Assembly: GCF_013363975.1 (NCBI RefSeq)
Contig: NZ_JABWGN010000013.1
Span: 214,514 to 278,513, forward strand
Direction: 5' to 3'
From: Nonomuraea montanisoli
GTDB lineage: Bacteria > Actinomycetota > Actinomycetes > Streptosporangiales > Streptosporangiaceae
DNA: 64,000 nucleotides
Shown here: positions 1-9,507 of the stretch, one piece after another
How the letters are laid out: every line of letters starts with the position of its first letter
How positions within the stretch are numbered: the first letter of the stretch is position 1
Notes under the pieces: model-generated
Seen by the model: the letters and a program-made list of their open reading frames with translations, nothing else
The model's database searches: none
What the model was told of the DNA's origin: nothing
Translations under genes and position numbers: made by a program

Positions 1-58
1 TTCTGGCTTGGATCACAGCATTTGGATCTTTCCCATCGCCTCACGAGCGGAGACCTCC

Positions 59-1750
59 GTGCGTCTGTTATCCATGGCACGTTCCCGTCCTCTCGCTTCA
101 CCGTCCGCCCGGCCCGCTCACCGGTCGTCGAGCCTCGTCGCGGCCCTGGCCACGGCGGCCGGGCTCCTCGTCGCGCTGAGCCCGGCCGCTTCCGCCGCCG
201 ACACCACGACGGACCTCGGCGTGGACTCCAGCCTCTACAGACCGGGTGATCTGGCCCTCGGCAACGGAAAGGTCTTCGTCTCGAGCGGGGACAAACTCGT
301 GGTCGCCGGCATGGACGGTGACCTCCTGGGCGAGGTCGGCGGGCTGACGGAGACCTCCGGGCTGGCGACGTCGCAGGACGGCACGCGCCTGTACGCGGCG
401 CTGGTCGGTCCGCAGCAGGTCGTCGAGATCGACACGGCCACCCTGGAGATCACCCGGAGCATCGACCTCCCGTCGTATCCGTGCCCGACGCACCTGGCCC
501 GGTCCGGCCAGCGGCTGTGGGTGGGCTACGGCTGCGACAGCAACGGGGACGGCGGCGTGATCGGGCTTGATCTGACGGTGACGGCACCACAGCCGACCGT
601 GGTCGCATCAGAGATCGCCGGTGCTCCACTCCTCGCCGCCAACGGGAGCACGCTGGTCGTGGGTCAAGTGGCGACGAGTACCGACCACCTGTTCGTCTAT
701 GACGTGAGCGGTACTCCCACCTTGCGCGGCGAGATCGACGGATTCACACACGACTTCGGCGATGTGGGCGGTCTCGCTGTCATCCCGGACGGGTCGAAGT
801 TCTTCTCGGCGGCCTCCACCGAACGCAGGACCGATCTGTGGGACGCCGACAGCCTGGAGAGAATCCGCTCCTATGCGGGGGAGCCGGCCACCGAGGGCTT
901 CCCCTCCTCCGTCGCGACCAGCCCGGACGGGGCGTACGTGGTGGTCGGGGGCGCTGACGGCGCGGACCTCGTGATGTACGACGCGGTGACGGGGGCGACG
1001 ATCCACGCGCTCGACAACCTGGCGGTGGCCGGAGGCACAGGAAGCCTCGTGTTCTCGGGCACCGACGTCTTCGCCGTGCAGGCCGCCTCCTCCAGGCGGC
1101 TGCACTTGTGGCGGGTGGAGGACATCACCTTCCCGGCCTCCGCGCTGACGCTGACGCCCCCGCCCGGCGGTGTGGTGAACCAGCCGCTCACGCTGACCGG
1201 CCGCCTCGAACTGCCCGGCGGAGCGGCGGCGGGGGCGAAGCCGCTCACGGTGACCCGCCGCCTGCCCGACGGGACCACCGAGACGCTCGCCGGCGTGACG
1301 ACCGCTCCGGACGGGACTTTCACCGTCACCGACACCCCGGCGGTCGGCGGGGCGTACATCTATGCCGTGCTCTGGGACGGTGACGACGCTGTTCGCTGGA
1401 GCACGACTTCGGCGAAAGTGACGGTCAAGAACACCTCGTCGCTCACGGTGACGGGTCCCTCGCAATGGCCCGTGGGCGCCGCCCTGACACTCAGCGGCGT
1501 GCTGCTGCCTACGCCCCCGCCCTCGGGATGGGGTTACCCGCTCACGGTGAAGCGCACCGTCACCAACGCCAACGGCACCGTCACGACCACGCTGCCAGGG
1601 GTGCCCGCCCGTAAGAACGGGACGTACAGCTTCTCCGACAGACCGGCCGAGACAGGGCACTACACCTACACCGTCGAGTGGGTGGGAAACGCCGGCTATA
1701 CGCCCGCGAAGGCCGAGCACGAGGTGGAGGTCAAGCAGAGCATCGAATGA
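59..1750 (+). CDS. Secreted beta-propeller protein with C-terminal Ig-like domains
   Basis: A signal peptide ends near ALSPAASA-AD, so the protein is exported. The next ~320 residues show repeated strand patterns typical of YncE/WD40-like propellers (for example LATSQDGTRLYAAL, VATSPDGAYVVVGG). The last ~190 residues form two Ig-like modules, each opening with a strand like LTLTPPPGG or LTVTGPSQW. I chose GTG at 59 because GGAG lies 6 nt upstream; ATG at 74 is the alternative and also keeps the signal peptide, and an ATG at 8 would add an implausible N-terminus. Family members are usually cell-wall or secreted sensor or adhesion proteins, but the ligand cannot be told. It is a stand-alone gene, convergent with the ROK regulator. 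Confidence 0.7.
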   Translation: MRLLSMARSRPLASPSARPAHRSSSLVAALATAAGLLVALSPAASAADTTTDLGVDSSLYRPGDLALGNGKVFVSSGDKLVVAGMDGDLLGEVGGLTETSGLATSQDGTRLYAALVGPQQVVEIDTATLEITRSIDLPSYPCPTHLARSGQRLWVGYGCDSNGDGGVIGLDLTVTAPQPTVVASEIAGAPLLAANGSTLVVGQVATSTDHLFVYDVSGTPTLRGEIDGFTHDFGDVGGLAVIPDGSKFFSAASTERRTDLWDADSLERIRSYAGEPATEGFPSSVATSPDGAYVVVGGADGADLVMYDAVTGATIHALDNLAVAGGTGSLVFSGTDVFAVQAASSRRLHLWRVEDITFPASALTLTPPPGGVVNQPLTLTGRLELPGGAAAGAKPLTVTRRLPDGTTETLAGVTTAPDGTFTVTDTPAVGGAYIYAVLWDGDDAVRWSTTSAKVTVKNTSSLTVTGPSQWPVGAALTLSGVLLPTPPPSGWGYPLTVKRTVTNANGTVTTTLPGVPARKNGTYSFSDRPAETGHYTYTVEWVGNAGYTPAKAEHEVEVKQSIE

Positions 1751-1888
1751 TCGCGCCCTTCTGGTCAGGACTGGGGCGGGACCTCTCCTGATCTGAGCGG
1801 CGTGCGTTGCAGGGCGAATGAGAAGGCCGCGCTGGTCATCGACACCGGCATCGGGCCCCGGGGCTTATACCCTCTCTATATTGGTGAA

Positions 1889-3064
1889 CTAAACCATTAA
1901 TGGTGGAGGGGTATCCGCGGGCAACGGGCCGGTCTCCGGGTTGAAGAGCGTCTTGGACAGGTGCTCGACGCCGTAACAGACGGCGCCGACCGCCACGCAC
2001 TCGTCGCCGAGCACCGAGGCCCGCAGCTCCGGCGTGCGCAGGCACATCGTCTCCAGTTCGTCCCTCAGCGGCTCCAGGAGCACGTCGGCCGACCGGGAGA
2101 AGCCCCCGCCGAGCACCACCAGGTCGGGATCGACGGTGAGGGCCATCGCGGAGGTGGCCAGCGCGAGCACCTTGACGTACCGCAGGACGGCGCCGCGCGC
2201 GCCGGCGTCGCCGCGCCTGGCGGCCTCGAACACCGCCCCCGCGACCGCGTCGGGCGGCGTGCCGGGTTCCACGGCGGGGACGGCCTGCAGGAGCTCGCCC
2301 ACGTGACCGAGGTTGAACAGCGGGTGCACGCCGATCTCGCCCGCCGCGCCCCCGCCGCCGCGCAGGGGGACCCCGTCGAGCACGACGGCGGCCCCGGCCC
2401 GCCTGCCGACGTGCAGGAAGATCAGGTTCGGGGTGTCACGGGCGATGCCCCTGCGGCACTCGGCGAGTGCGGCGAGCCGGCTGTCGTTCTCCACGAGGAC
2501 CGCGCAGCCCAGCCGCGCGCCGACGTGATCGGCCAGCGGCACGCTCGACCAGTCCTGGATGGCCCGTGACAGGACGACGCGTCCTTGCAGGTCGACGTAG
2601 CCCGTGCTGCCCGCGACCGCGATCCAGACGTCGGAGGCGGAGGCGCCCGAGCCGGTCAGGCAGGCGTCGACGACCCTGTCGACGGCGGCCAGCCGCTCGG
2701 CGCGCGGCTGCTCGGGGGTGACCGGCTCGCGCGTGGTGTGCAGGACGTTGCCGTCGAGGTCGGCCACGACCCCGAGCACCTTGTGCGCTCCTATGTCGAG
2801 CCCCAGCACCCGGCCCGCTTCCCCGCGGAACCGGTAGCGGCGCGCGGGCCTGCCCTTCTCGCCGCCGCTCGGATCCATCTGGGCCACCCAGCCCAGCTCC
2901 ATCAGGTCGCTGACCACCACCTTGATGGTGGCTCTGGCCAGGTCGGCGCGCTCGGCGAGCTGGGTCAGCGTCATCGGGCCGCCGGCGCGCAGGGCGGCGA
3001 GCGCGGAGAGCGCGTTGAGACGCCGGAGCCGTTGAAGGTCGCCGCCGGTCACGGGGTGCGTCAC
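1889..3064 (-). CDS. ROK-family transcriptional repressor
   Basis: An N-terminal winged HTH (LTQLAERADLARATIKVVVSDLMELGWV) is followed by a ROK sugar-kinase-like fold: LGLDIGAHKVLGVVADL (phosphate loop 1), VAGSTGYVD, and GGGGAAGEIGVHPLF. The usual ROK zinc-site motif (GHxxxxxxxxxCxCGxxGC) is not visible, so this copy probably lacks the structural zinc. GTG at 3064 is preferred: AAGAAGGG sits 6 nt upstream, whereas ATGs at 3103 and 3106 have no ribosome site. It is divergent from the hexosaminidase/ABC operon and most likely represses it, responding to GlcNAc or chitobiose-type sugars as NagC/Mlc relatives do; the ligand is inferred from context. Confidence 0.85.
   Translation of the reverse strand: MTHPVTGGDLQRLRRLNALSALAALRAGGPMTLTQLAERADLARATIKVVVSDLMELGWVAQMDPSGGEKGRPARRYRFRGEAGRVLGLDIGAHKVLGVVADLDGNVLHTTREPVTPEQPRAERLAAVDRVVDACLTGSGASASDVWIAVAGSTGYVDLQGRVVLSRAIQDWSSVPLADHVGARLGCAVLVENDSRLAALAECRRGIARDTPNLIFLHVGRRAGAAVVLDGVPLRGGGGAAGEIGVHPLFNLGHVGELLQAVPAVEPGTPPDAVAGAVFEAARRGDAGARGAVLRYVKVLALATSAMALTVDPDLVVLGGGFSRSADVLLEPLRDELETMCLRTPELRASVLGDECVAVGAVCYGVEHLSKTLFNPETGPLPADTPPPLMV
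1893..1904. promoter_or_regulatory. 12-bp perfect palindrome at the 3' end of the ROK gene
   Basis: ACCATTAATGGT reads the same on both strands and covers the last codons of the ROK repressor gene. The 11-mer TTAATGGTGGA starting inside it recurs at 3087-3097, upstream of the same gene. ROK repressors bind AT-rich palindromes, so this may be a secondary operator, but coding constraint could also explain it. An outer inverted pair, TACCCTC (about 1868) and GAGGGGTA (about 1906), surrounds the site and could act in termination. Confidence 0.3.
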
Positions 3065-3076
3065 GGATAACCCTTC

Positions 3077-3109
3077 TTGACGAATCTTAATGGTGGACTT
3101 CATCATAAA
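3077..3109 (+). promoter_or_regulatory. Candidate promoter/operator for the hexosaminidase operon
   Basis: TTGACG at 3077-3082 is a good -35 element; about 18 bp downstream lies CATCAT/ATAAAT (3101-3110), a weak -10. The spacer contains TTAATGGTGGA, the 11-mer shared with the palindrome at 1893-1904. A repressor bound there would block a plus-strand promoter and would also sit just ahead of the ROK GTG start. This is a reading of the sequence only. Confidence 0.35.
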
Positions 3110-3213
3110 TTCCCACCGGGACGGTCATCCACCGCGACATAAGCCCGCCCGCCCGTACGGCGACACGACCGCCGAATCCCGCCCCCCGCCCCCCGACCCC
3201 TCAGGGACCTGAC

Positions 3214-4854
3214 TTGCTGCTGCCACGACCCGTTCACCTCACCCGAGACGGCACGGAGCCCTTCACCCTCACCGCGGCCACAGTGATCGCCGCGCCCCCC
3301 GAGCTCGCGCGGGTGGAAGGCTGGCTGCGTGGCGTGCTGTTCCCCGTGACCGGCCTGCCGCTGCCGCCCGGAGAGGCGCGGCCCGGGGCGATCGAGTTCA
3401 CCCTGGCGGCCGGGCTCGGCCATGAAGCGTACCGCCTGACCGTGCGCCCCGGCGGGGTGCGCATCGAAGCGGGGGACGCGGCGGGGGCGTTCTACGGCGC
3501 GCAGACCCTGCGCCAGCTGCTGCCGCCCGCGGCCTTCCGCAGCGGCGCGGTCGGCGAGCGGGACTGGCTCGTCGCCCCGGTCATCGTCGAGGACCGGCCG
3601 AGATTCCGGTGGCGCGGTTGCCTCATCGACGTGGCCAGGCACTTCCTGCCCAAGCCCGACCTGCTGCGGTACATCGACCTGCTGGCCGCGCACAAGCTCA
3701 ACGTGCTGCACCTGCACCTGACCGACGATCAGGGCTGGCGGTTCGAGGTGAAGGGGTACCCGAAGCTGACCGAGGTCGGCGCCTGGCGCAGGGAGAGCCC
3801 GCTGGGGTCACGCCGGCACGGCCTGTTCGACGGCCGCCCGCACGGCGGCTTCTACACCCAGGACGACCTGCGCGAGATCGTGTCGTACGCGGCGGACCGG
3901 TTCGTCACCGTGGTGCCCGAGATCGAGCTGCCCGGGCACTCCCAGGCCGCCATCGCCGCCTATCCGGAGCTGGGCAACCTCGGCGACCCGCTGGAGGTCG
4001 CCACCCAGTGGGGCGTCTCCCCGAACGTGCTCAACGTCGAGGACGCCACGCTCGCCTTCTACCGGGACGTGCTCGACCAGGTCATGGAGATCTTCCCCGG
4101 CGAGTACGTCTGCGTGGGCGGCGACGAGTGCCCCAAGACGCAGTGGCGGGAGAGCCCGTCGGCCCAGCGGCGCATCCGCGAGCTCGGCCTGCGCGACGAG
4201 GACGAGCTGCAGAGCTGGTTCGTCCGCCAGTTCTCCGACCACCTGACCGCGCGCGGGCGACGCCTGCTGGGCTGGGACGAGATCATCGAGGGCGGCCTGC
4301 CGCCGGGTGCGACCGTGGCGTCCTGGCGCGGCACGTACGGCGCGGTCGTGGCGGCCCGGGCCGGACACGACGTGATCACGTGCCCGTTCACCGAGCTCTA
4401 CCTCGACTTCCGGCAGTCGGACCGGCCCGACGAGCCGGTCCCGATCGGCAGCGTGATCTCGCTGCGCGACGTCCACTCCTTCGAACCGGTGCCGCCGGAG
4501 CTCACGGAGGCCGAGGCCGTCCGCGTGCTCGGCGCGCAGGCGAACCTCTGGACCGAGCACATCGACTCGCCTCGCGCGCTCGACTACATGGCCTTCCCCC
4601 GCCTGTCGGCCTTCGCCGAGGTCGTGTGGAGCCCCGCGGGCGGCGACTTCGACGACTTCCGGGCACGGCTGCGCCACCACGAGCCCCGGCTCGCCGCGCT
4701 GGGCGTGGAGTACCGCAAGGAGACCGGCCCCGAGCCGTGGCAGACGCGCCCGGACGTCAAGGGCTGGCCGCGCGAGCGGGCGGAGACCGAGGCCGAGGTG
4801 GCGGCCTGGACCCGCGGCATCCGACGCGACCTCAGTGGAGAGAGGCACCCATGA
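3214..4854 (+). CDS. Beta-N-acetylhexosaminidase, glycoside hydrolase family 20
   Basis: A 546-residue protein with an N-terminal GH20b domain (to about residue 125) and a (beta/alpha)8 GH20 catalytic domain opening at RFRWRGCLIDVARHF. The catalytic pair is D304-E305 in VCVGGDECPKTQW; the Asp positions the substrate acetamido group for substrate-assisted hydrolysis. No signal peptide is seen, so it should act in the cytoplasm on imported chitobiose or other GlcNAc oligosaccharides. TTG at 3214 is used, with AGGGA 7 nt upstream. Its stop overlaps the start of the next gene (ATGA). With the ABC transporter downstream it forms an uptake-and-cleave operon under the divergent ROK regulator. Confidence 0.9.
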   Translation: MLLPRPVHLTRDGTEPFTLTAATVIAAPPELARVEGWLRGVLFPVTGLPLPPGEARPGAIEFTLAAGLGHEAYRLTVRPGGVRIEAGDAAGAFYGAQTLRQLLPPAAFRSGAVGERDWLVAPVIVEDRPRFRWRGCLIDVARHFLPKPDLLRYIDLLAAHKLNVLHLHLTDDQGWRFEVKGYPKLTEVGAWRRESPLGSRRHGLFDGRPHGGFYTQDDLREIVSYAADRFVTVVPEIELPGHSQAAIAAYPELGNLGDPLEVATQWGVSPNVLNVEDATLAFYRDVLDQVMEIFPGEYVCVGGDECPKTQWRESPSAQRRIRELGLRDEDELQSWFVRQFSDHLTARGRRLLGWDEIIEGGLPPGATVASWRGTYGAVVAARAGHDVITCPFTELYLDFRQSDRPDEPVPIGSVISLRDVHSFEPVPPELTEAEAVRVLGAQANLWTEHIDSPRALDYMAFPRLSAFAEVVWSPAGGDFDDFRARLRHHEPRLAALGVEYRKETGPEPWQTRPDVKGWPRERAETEAEVAAWTRGIRRDLSGERHP

Positions 4855-7250
4855 CCAGACGCCTGTCCGTCATCCTCATCGGATTATCCTGCCTGCTCGG
4901 CGTGATCACCCCGGCCCGTGCGGCGACTCCCGAGCTGTCGGCGTACTTCAGCAGGCCGAGCGTCGACGGCACGGTCGACGGTTCCCTGCTGACGCGGTTG
5001 CTGGGGCTGATCGACCTGGCCGAGCAGGGTTCGACCCTGCGCGTGGCGACGTACGTGCTGGAGCTCCGGGTCGTCAAGGACAAGCTCGTGGCGGCGCACG
5101 ATCGCGGCGTCGACGTACGAGTGGTGTCCGAGGGGTCCGGTCATGACCCGCTGCTCGACGAGCTGGCCACCGCCGGCGTACCGGTCACGCTCTGCTCGAT
5201 GGGCTGCAACGGCCCGGACACCGACATCAACCACCACAAGTTCTTCGTGTTCAGCCGCCTCACGGACGGCAGGACCGACGTGGTCGCGCAGAGCTCGCAG
5301 AACCTCAGCGCCGACGACTCCCTCCACCAGAACATGCTGATCAGCTCGGGCGACGCCGGGCTGGCCGCGGGCTACCGGCAGGTGTTCGACACGCTGGTCT
5401 CCCGGGTGCGGACGACCTGGAAGGCGCCCTTCACCTCCTCCAGCGGCAAGGTCACGGTGTGGATGGAGCCCCGCGACACCGCCTACGACCAGTCCGCCCA
5501 CGGCGACGCCGACCTGGTCGCGGCCATGATCAAGGACGTGGGCTGCCCCGGCACGATCCGCGTGGCGCAGTCGCAGTTCGCCACGGACAGGCCGGCCGTC
5601 ATCGACGCGCTCAAGGCGAAGAAGCAGCAGGGGTGCGTCGTCCAGGTGCTCGTCGCCGAGGGCAACCAGACGGTCTCGACCGCCCAGGAGCTCGCCAAGG
5701 GCGGCATCGTGGTGCACACCTTCAGGCCCGGCGGCTGCCACTACCCGGCCGGGGACACCTGCGCGCCCGACAACCTGCACTCGAAGATCCTCCTGGTGGA
5801 CGGGCCGTCGGCGGCGGCGGGCGGCGCGACGCGGCGCTACGTCTACACCGGCTCCCACAACCTCAACGCCGGCTCGCTGACCGCCTCGGACGACTCCTTC
5901 GTCCGGATCGACGACGCGGGGATCTACGCGGCGTACGACGCGGACTTCGCCGCGATGCTGGACGAGATGATCAAGTTCGTCCCCTCCGCCTATCCGGACG
6001 CCGCGCTCCAGATGGCCGCCAACGGCCCCGACGACCAGCGGGCGCCGAGGGCGGCCGCCATGCGCGCCGGCTACACGGCCGTGGCCTGGGAGGACGACCG
6101 TGATCGCGCCTCGGTGGACGGCACCGAGGTCTACGCGCGCATCTACCACGACGGGCAGCCGGTGACCGGCCCGGTGAAGGTCTCGATGGGCGGGGTCGGG
6201 TGCGCGACCGGCTGGAACCACGTGCAGCCGTCGGCCGGCGTCGACGGCACGGGCAACGCCTACGTCGCCTGGGCCGAGGACGGCGACTGCCGGGGCGAGC
6301 ACAACATCGCGGTGCGCAGGCTCTCGCCGTCGGGCACGCTGAGCTCGACGATCTGGGCGAACGACCCGCAGTGGAGCGGCGACCAGACCCGGCCGAGGAT
6401 CGCGGTCCGGGGCGACGGCGGGTTCACGGTGGTCTGGGAGGACGCGCCGACCACGACCGTCCGCGCGGCCGGCTACGCCTCGCTGACCTCGCGTGCCTTC
6501 GCGCCGGTCCAGGTGGGCGCGGGCGACCGGCCGGACGTGGCCGTCGACGGCGCCGGCACCGCGACCGTGGTCTGGCAGCAGGCGCCCGACGTGTACGGCA
6601 GGCGCGTCTCGGCGACCGGCGCGACCGTCGCCGGTCCCACGAAGATCAACATCAACGCGGCGACCCAGCACCTGGCCCCCGCGGTGGCGACGACCCCGGC
6701 CGGCGACAGCGTCGTCGCCTGGAGCGACAACGTGGCGGTCACGGGCGGCGACGTGACGACCGTCTGGCGGGTGCGGACACGGGGTCTGACGCCGTCGCTG
6801 GGATCGAGGTTCGCGGAGAACCCCGTCGCGTTCGGGAAGTTCGCGCCGAACACGGTCGCCGACGGCGGCAAGTCGAACACGGTCGCCGACGGCGGCAAGG
6901 AGTACCCGCCGCTCTGCGGGAAGGTGTCGCTGGTCGACAGGTGCGCGGTCCAGGGCTCGCCGTCCGTCGCCGTCGACGACAGTGGACGGTTCGTCGTCGG
7001 CTGGACCGAGTCCGACATCTGGAACGCCGGCCGTTCGTTCGAGGTGTACGCCCGCGGCTTCAACGCCGACGGGACGACGGCCGGCCGGTTCCCCTGCGAG
7101 CGCATGAACCCGAACACGGCCGGCAGCCAGTCGGCCACCGCCGTCGCCGCCGACGCCACCGGCTTCCACCTCTTCTACGCCGAGGACTTCGACGTCAACG
7201 GATACAGCGATGTCGTGGCGCGGACCGGCTTCACCAACACCGGATTCTGA
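4851..7250 (+). CDS. Secreted phospholipase-D-like protein with C-terminal repeat region
   Basis: A 799-residue protein with a signal peptide (cleavage near TPARA-AT). The N-terminal half carries two PLD HKD motifs: the first, INHHKFFVFS (H128, K130), lacks the usual Asp five residues after Lys; the second, LHSKILLVDG, is complete, and each is followed by an S-x-N element (SSQNLS, GSHNLN). From about residue 400 the chain changes to propeller-like repeats with W-E-D signatures (TAVAWEDDRDR, VAWAEDGD, VVWEDAP, VVAWSD). PLD enzymes cleave phosphodiesters through a phosphohistidine; the substrate here is unknown. It overlaps the hexosaminidase gene by 4 bp, so it is co-transcribed with a sugar system, an unusual pairing. 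Confidence 0.8.
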   Translation: MTRRLSVILIGLSCLLGVITPARAATPELSAYFSRPSVDGTVDGSLLTRLLGLIDLAEQGSTLRVATYVLELRVVKDKLVAAHDRGVDVRVVSEGSGHDPLLDELATAGVPVTLCSMGCNGPDTDINHHKFFVFSRLTDGRTDVVAQSSQNLSADDSLHQNMLISSGDAGLAAGYRQVFDTLVSRVRTTWKAPFTSSSGKVTVWMEPRDTAYDQSAHGDADLVAAMIKDVGCPGTIRVAQSQFATDRPAVIDALKAKKQQGCVVQVLVAEGNQTVSTAQELAKGGIVVHTFRPGGCHYPAGDTCAPDNLHSKILLVDGPSAAAGGATRRYVYTGSHNLNAGSLTASDDSFVRIDDAGIYAAYDADFAAMLDEMIKFVPSAYPDAALQMAANGPDDQRAPRAAAMRAGYTAVAWEDDRDRASVDGTEVYARIYHDGQPVTGPVKVSMGGVGCATGWNHVQPSAGVDGTGNAYVAWAEDGDCRGEHNIAVRRLSPSGTLSSTIWANDPQWSGDQTRPRIAVRGDGGFTVVWEDAPTTTVRAAGYASLTSRAFAPVQVGAGDRPDVAVDGAGTATVVWQQAPDVYGRRVSATGATVAGPTKININAATQHLAPAVATTPAGDSVVAWSDNVAVTGGDVTTVWRVRTRGLTPSLGSRFAENPVAFGKFAPNTVADGGKSNTVADGGKEYPPLCGKVSLVDRCAVQGSPSVAVDDSGRFVVGWTESDIWNAGRSFEVYARGFNADGTTAGRFPCERMNPNTAGSQSATAVAADATGFHLFYAEDFDVNGYSDVVARTGFTNTGF
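6847..6900 (+). repeat. 27-bp in-frame tandem duplication within the PLD gene
   Basis: A 27-bp unit (6847-6873) is repeated at once (6874-6899, one base different at the end), encoding NTVADGGKS then NTVADGGKE. The identity of the copies points to a recent slippage event; it adds nine residues in a loop between propeller-like repeats. Confidence 0.9.
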
Positions 7251-7329
7251 GCCGGTCGCCGCCCTCCGCGCCGACCCCTCGCGATCGAGACCCTGCCCCC
7301 TCCGGTGCTCCCAGAGAGAAGGAACCCCT

Positions 7330-8574
7330 GTGCGTCTGCGTATGACATTGGCCGCCGCCCTGGCCGTGACCCTGGCCGGTTGTGGCTCCGGCACCGACAC
7401 CACCACCAAGTCCGGAAAAATCACGATCAGCTACGCGATTTGGGAGAAGAACGACCAAGCCAGCACCCAGAAGATCATCGGCGCCTTCCAGAAGCAGCAC
7501 CCCGACGTCACGGTCAAGCTGGAGATCACCCCCTGGGACCAGTACTGGATCAAGCTCCAGACCGCCGCCACCGGCGGCGCGGCCCCCGACGTCTTCTGGA
7601 TGAACAGCCTCAACGTCCGCCTGTACGCCAAGGGCGGTGTGCTCGCCCCCATCGAGAACGCCGACGTCAGCGCCTTCCCGCAGGCGATCGTGGACGGCTA
7701 CCGATACAACGGCAAGCTGTACGGCATGCCGCGCGACGTCGGCCTCCCCGTGCTCTGGTACGACAAGGAGCTCTTCGACAAGGCCGGCGTCACGTACCCG
7801 ACCGCCGACTGGACCTGGGACGACCTCAGGGCCGCCGCCAAGAAGCTGACCGACCCGGCCAAGAAGCAGTACGGCCTGCTGGCCCCCATGTGGGACCAGG
7901 GCGGCTTCTATCCCACGATCGTCCAGGCCGGCGGCCACGTCATCTCCGCCGACGGCAAGAGGTCGGGCTTCGACGAGCCCGGCTCCATCCGGGGCCTGGA
8001 GTTCTGGACCGACATGATCAACAAGGACAAGGTCGCCCCGCCCGCCCAGGCGACCACCGACACCGACCCCGTACAGCTGTTCATGACCGGCAAGTACGGC
8101 ATGTACTACGGCGGCTCCTGGCTCGCCACCGCGTTCAAGGCCAACACCGAGCGCGGTGACAAGGTCGACGTGGCGCCCCTGCCCAAGGGGCCGGCGCAGG
8201 AGGCCGTCATCCTGCTCGGCCTGGCCAACGCCGTCTCAGCCAAGAGCGAGCACCCGGTCGAGAGCGCGCAGTTCGCCACGTTCCTCTCCTCCGAGGAGGC
8301 CGAGAAGATCCTCAGCGACACCGGCGGCGCCTCGGTCTCCTCGCGGGCGGGCACCCAGGACGGCTGGTTCGACGCCTTCCCGAACTACCACCTGAAGGAG
8401 GCGTTCGACGCCTCGATCCCGCACGGCGTGCCGTACCCCGTCTCCCTGAACACCGCCAAGTGGCAGGACGTGCAGAACAAGCTCCTGGCCGAGGCGTGGG
8501 CGGGCAAGCGGCCGACCGCGGACGCGGCCAGGGAGATCGCCGCGCAGATGAACGAGATCCTGGCCAAGGAGTAG
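7330..8574 (+). CDS. ABC transporter sugar-binding lipoprotein (family 1)
   Basis: A 414-residue extracytoplasmic binding protein. The N-terminus has a lipoprotein signal with lipobox LAGC (Cys near residue 21). The mature part has family hallmarks: ITISYAIWEKNDQASTQKII, the aromatic-rich WMNSLNVRLYAKGGVLAPI and WYDKELFDKAGV, and DPVQLFMTGKYGMYYGGSW. GTG at 7330 follows AGAAGGA by 6 nt. It is followed by two permease genes but no ATPase, so it must share an MsiK-type ATPase encoded elsewhere, as is usual in actinomycete CUT1 systems. The substrate is probably a GlcNAc-containing oligosaccharide, from the hexosaminidase neighbour. Confidence 0.88.
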   Translation: MRLRMTLAAALAVTLAGCGSGTDTTTKSGKITISYAIWEKNDQASTQKIIGAFQKQHPDVTVKLEITPWDQYWIKLQTAATGGAAPDVFWMNSLNVRLYAKGGVLAPIENADVSAFPQAIVDGYRYNGKLYGMPRDVGLPVLWYDKELFDKAGVTYPTADWTWDDLRAAAKKLTDPAKKQYGLLAPMWDQGGFYPTIVQAGGHVISADGKRSGFDEPGSIRGLEFWTDMINKDKVAPPAQATTDTDPVQLFMTGKYGMYYGGSWLATAFKANTERGDKVDVAPLPKGPAQEAVILLGLANAVSAKSEHPVESAQFATFLSSEEAEKILSDTGGASVSSRAGTQDGWFDAFPNYHLKEAFDASIPHGVPYPVSLNTAKWQDVQNKLLAEAWAGKRPTADAAREIAAQMNEILAKE

Positions 8575-8577
8575 CGG

Positions 8578-9507
8578 ATGCTGCTGACCGAGGAACGGGC
8601 CGCCGCCAAGGCGGCGGCCCGGCCCGGGCGGCGGCCGCGCCGCGACTGGCTCTGGGGTTACGGGCTGATCGCGCCCATGGCCCTCGGGCTGGCCGTGTTC
8701 TACCTGTGGCCGATCGTCCAGACGCTCTACCTGAGCTTCACCGAGTCCGGCGTGTTCGGCGGGCAGACGTGGGTGGGGCTCGACAACTTCGCCGCCCTCT
8801 TCGGCGACGAGGAGATGCTCGGCGCGCTGCGCAACACGCTGCTCTACTCCGTGCTCGTGCTCATCGGGGTGCCGCTGGCGATCGTGATCGCGGCGCTGCT
8901 CAACGTGCCGGGGCTGCGCGGGCTCGGCTTCTTCCGCACGCTGTACTTCCTGCCGGTGGTCACCATGCCCGCGGCCGTCGGCCTGACCTGGCGTTACCTG
9001 TACAACGGCGACTTCGGCCTGATCAACTACCTGCTCGGCGAGATCGGGATCGACGGGCCCTACTGGGCCTCCGACCCCGAGTTCGCGATCTACGCCATCG
9101 CGGTGGTCGGGATCTGGAGCTCGCTCGGGTACAACGCCGTGCTGTTCCTGGCCGGGCTGCAGGGGATCCCGAAGCACTATTACGAGGCCGCCGCGATCGA
9201 CGGCGCGGGCAGGACGCGGCAGTTCTTCCGCATCACGCTGCCGCTGCTCACGCCCACCACGTTCTTCGTCATGGTGATCACGCTGATCAACGCTCTGCAG
9301 GTGTTCGACCTGGTCTACCTCATGATCGACACCAAGAGCCCGGCGATGGCGGGGAGCCGCACGATCGTCTACCTCTTCTACGAGCAGGGCTTCGTGCAGA
9401 ACAACCGCGGCTACGCGGCCGCGATCGCGGTCGTGCTGCTGGTCCTGATCCTCGCGCTGACCGCCCTCCAGTTCAGGCTGCAGAGGCGGTGGGTCCACTA
9501 TGAGTAG
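8578..9507 (+). CDS. CUT1 sugar ABC permease, MalF type
   Basis: A 309-residue integral membrane protein with about six helices (first GLIAPMALGLAVFYLWPIV). The cytoplasmic EAA loop is YYEAAAIDGAGRTRQFFRITLPLL, the docking site for the shared ATPase. It begins 3 nt after the binding-protein stop and overlaps the next permease by 8 bp, so all three are translationally coupled. Confidence 0.9.
   Translation: MLLTEERAAAKAAARPGRRPRRDWLWGYGLIAPMALGLAVFYLWPIVQTLYLSFTESGVFGGQTWVGLDNFAALFGDEEMLGALRNTLLYSVLVLIGVPLAIVIAALLNVPGLRGLGFFRTLYFLPVVTMPAAVGLTWRYLYNGDFGLINYLLGEIGIDGPYWASDPEFAIYAIAVVGIWSSLGYNAVLFLAGLQGIPKHYYEAAAIDGAGRTRQFFRITLPLLTPTTFFVMVITLINALQVFDLVYLMIDTKSPAMAGSRTIVYLFYEQGFVQNNRGYAAAIAVVLLVLILALTALQFRLQRRWVHYE

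Noticed and set aside
3609..4850. Extension of the PLD frame upstream through the hexosaminidase gene
   Set aside because: The extension is an Arg/Ala/Pro-rich shadow in another frame of GH20; ATG 4851 has a ribosome site and a signal peptide.
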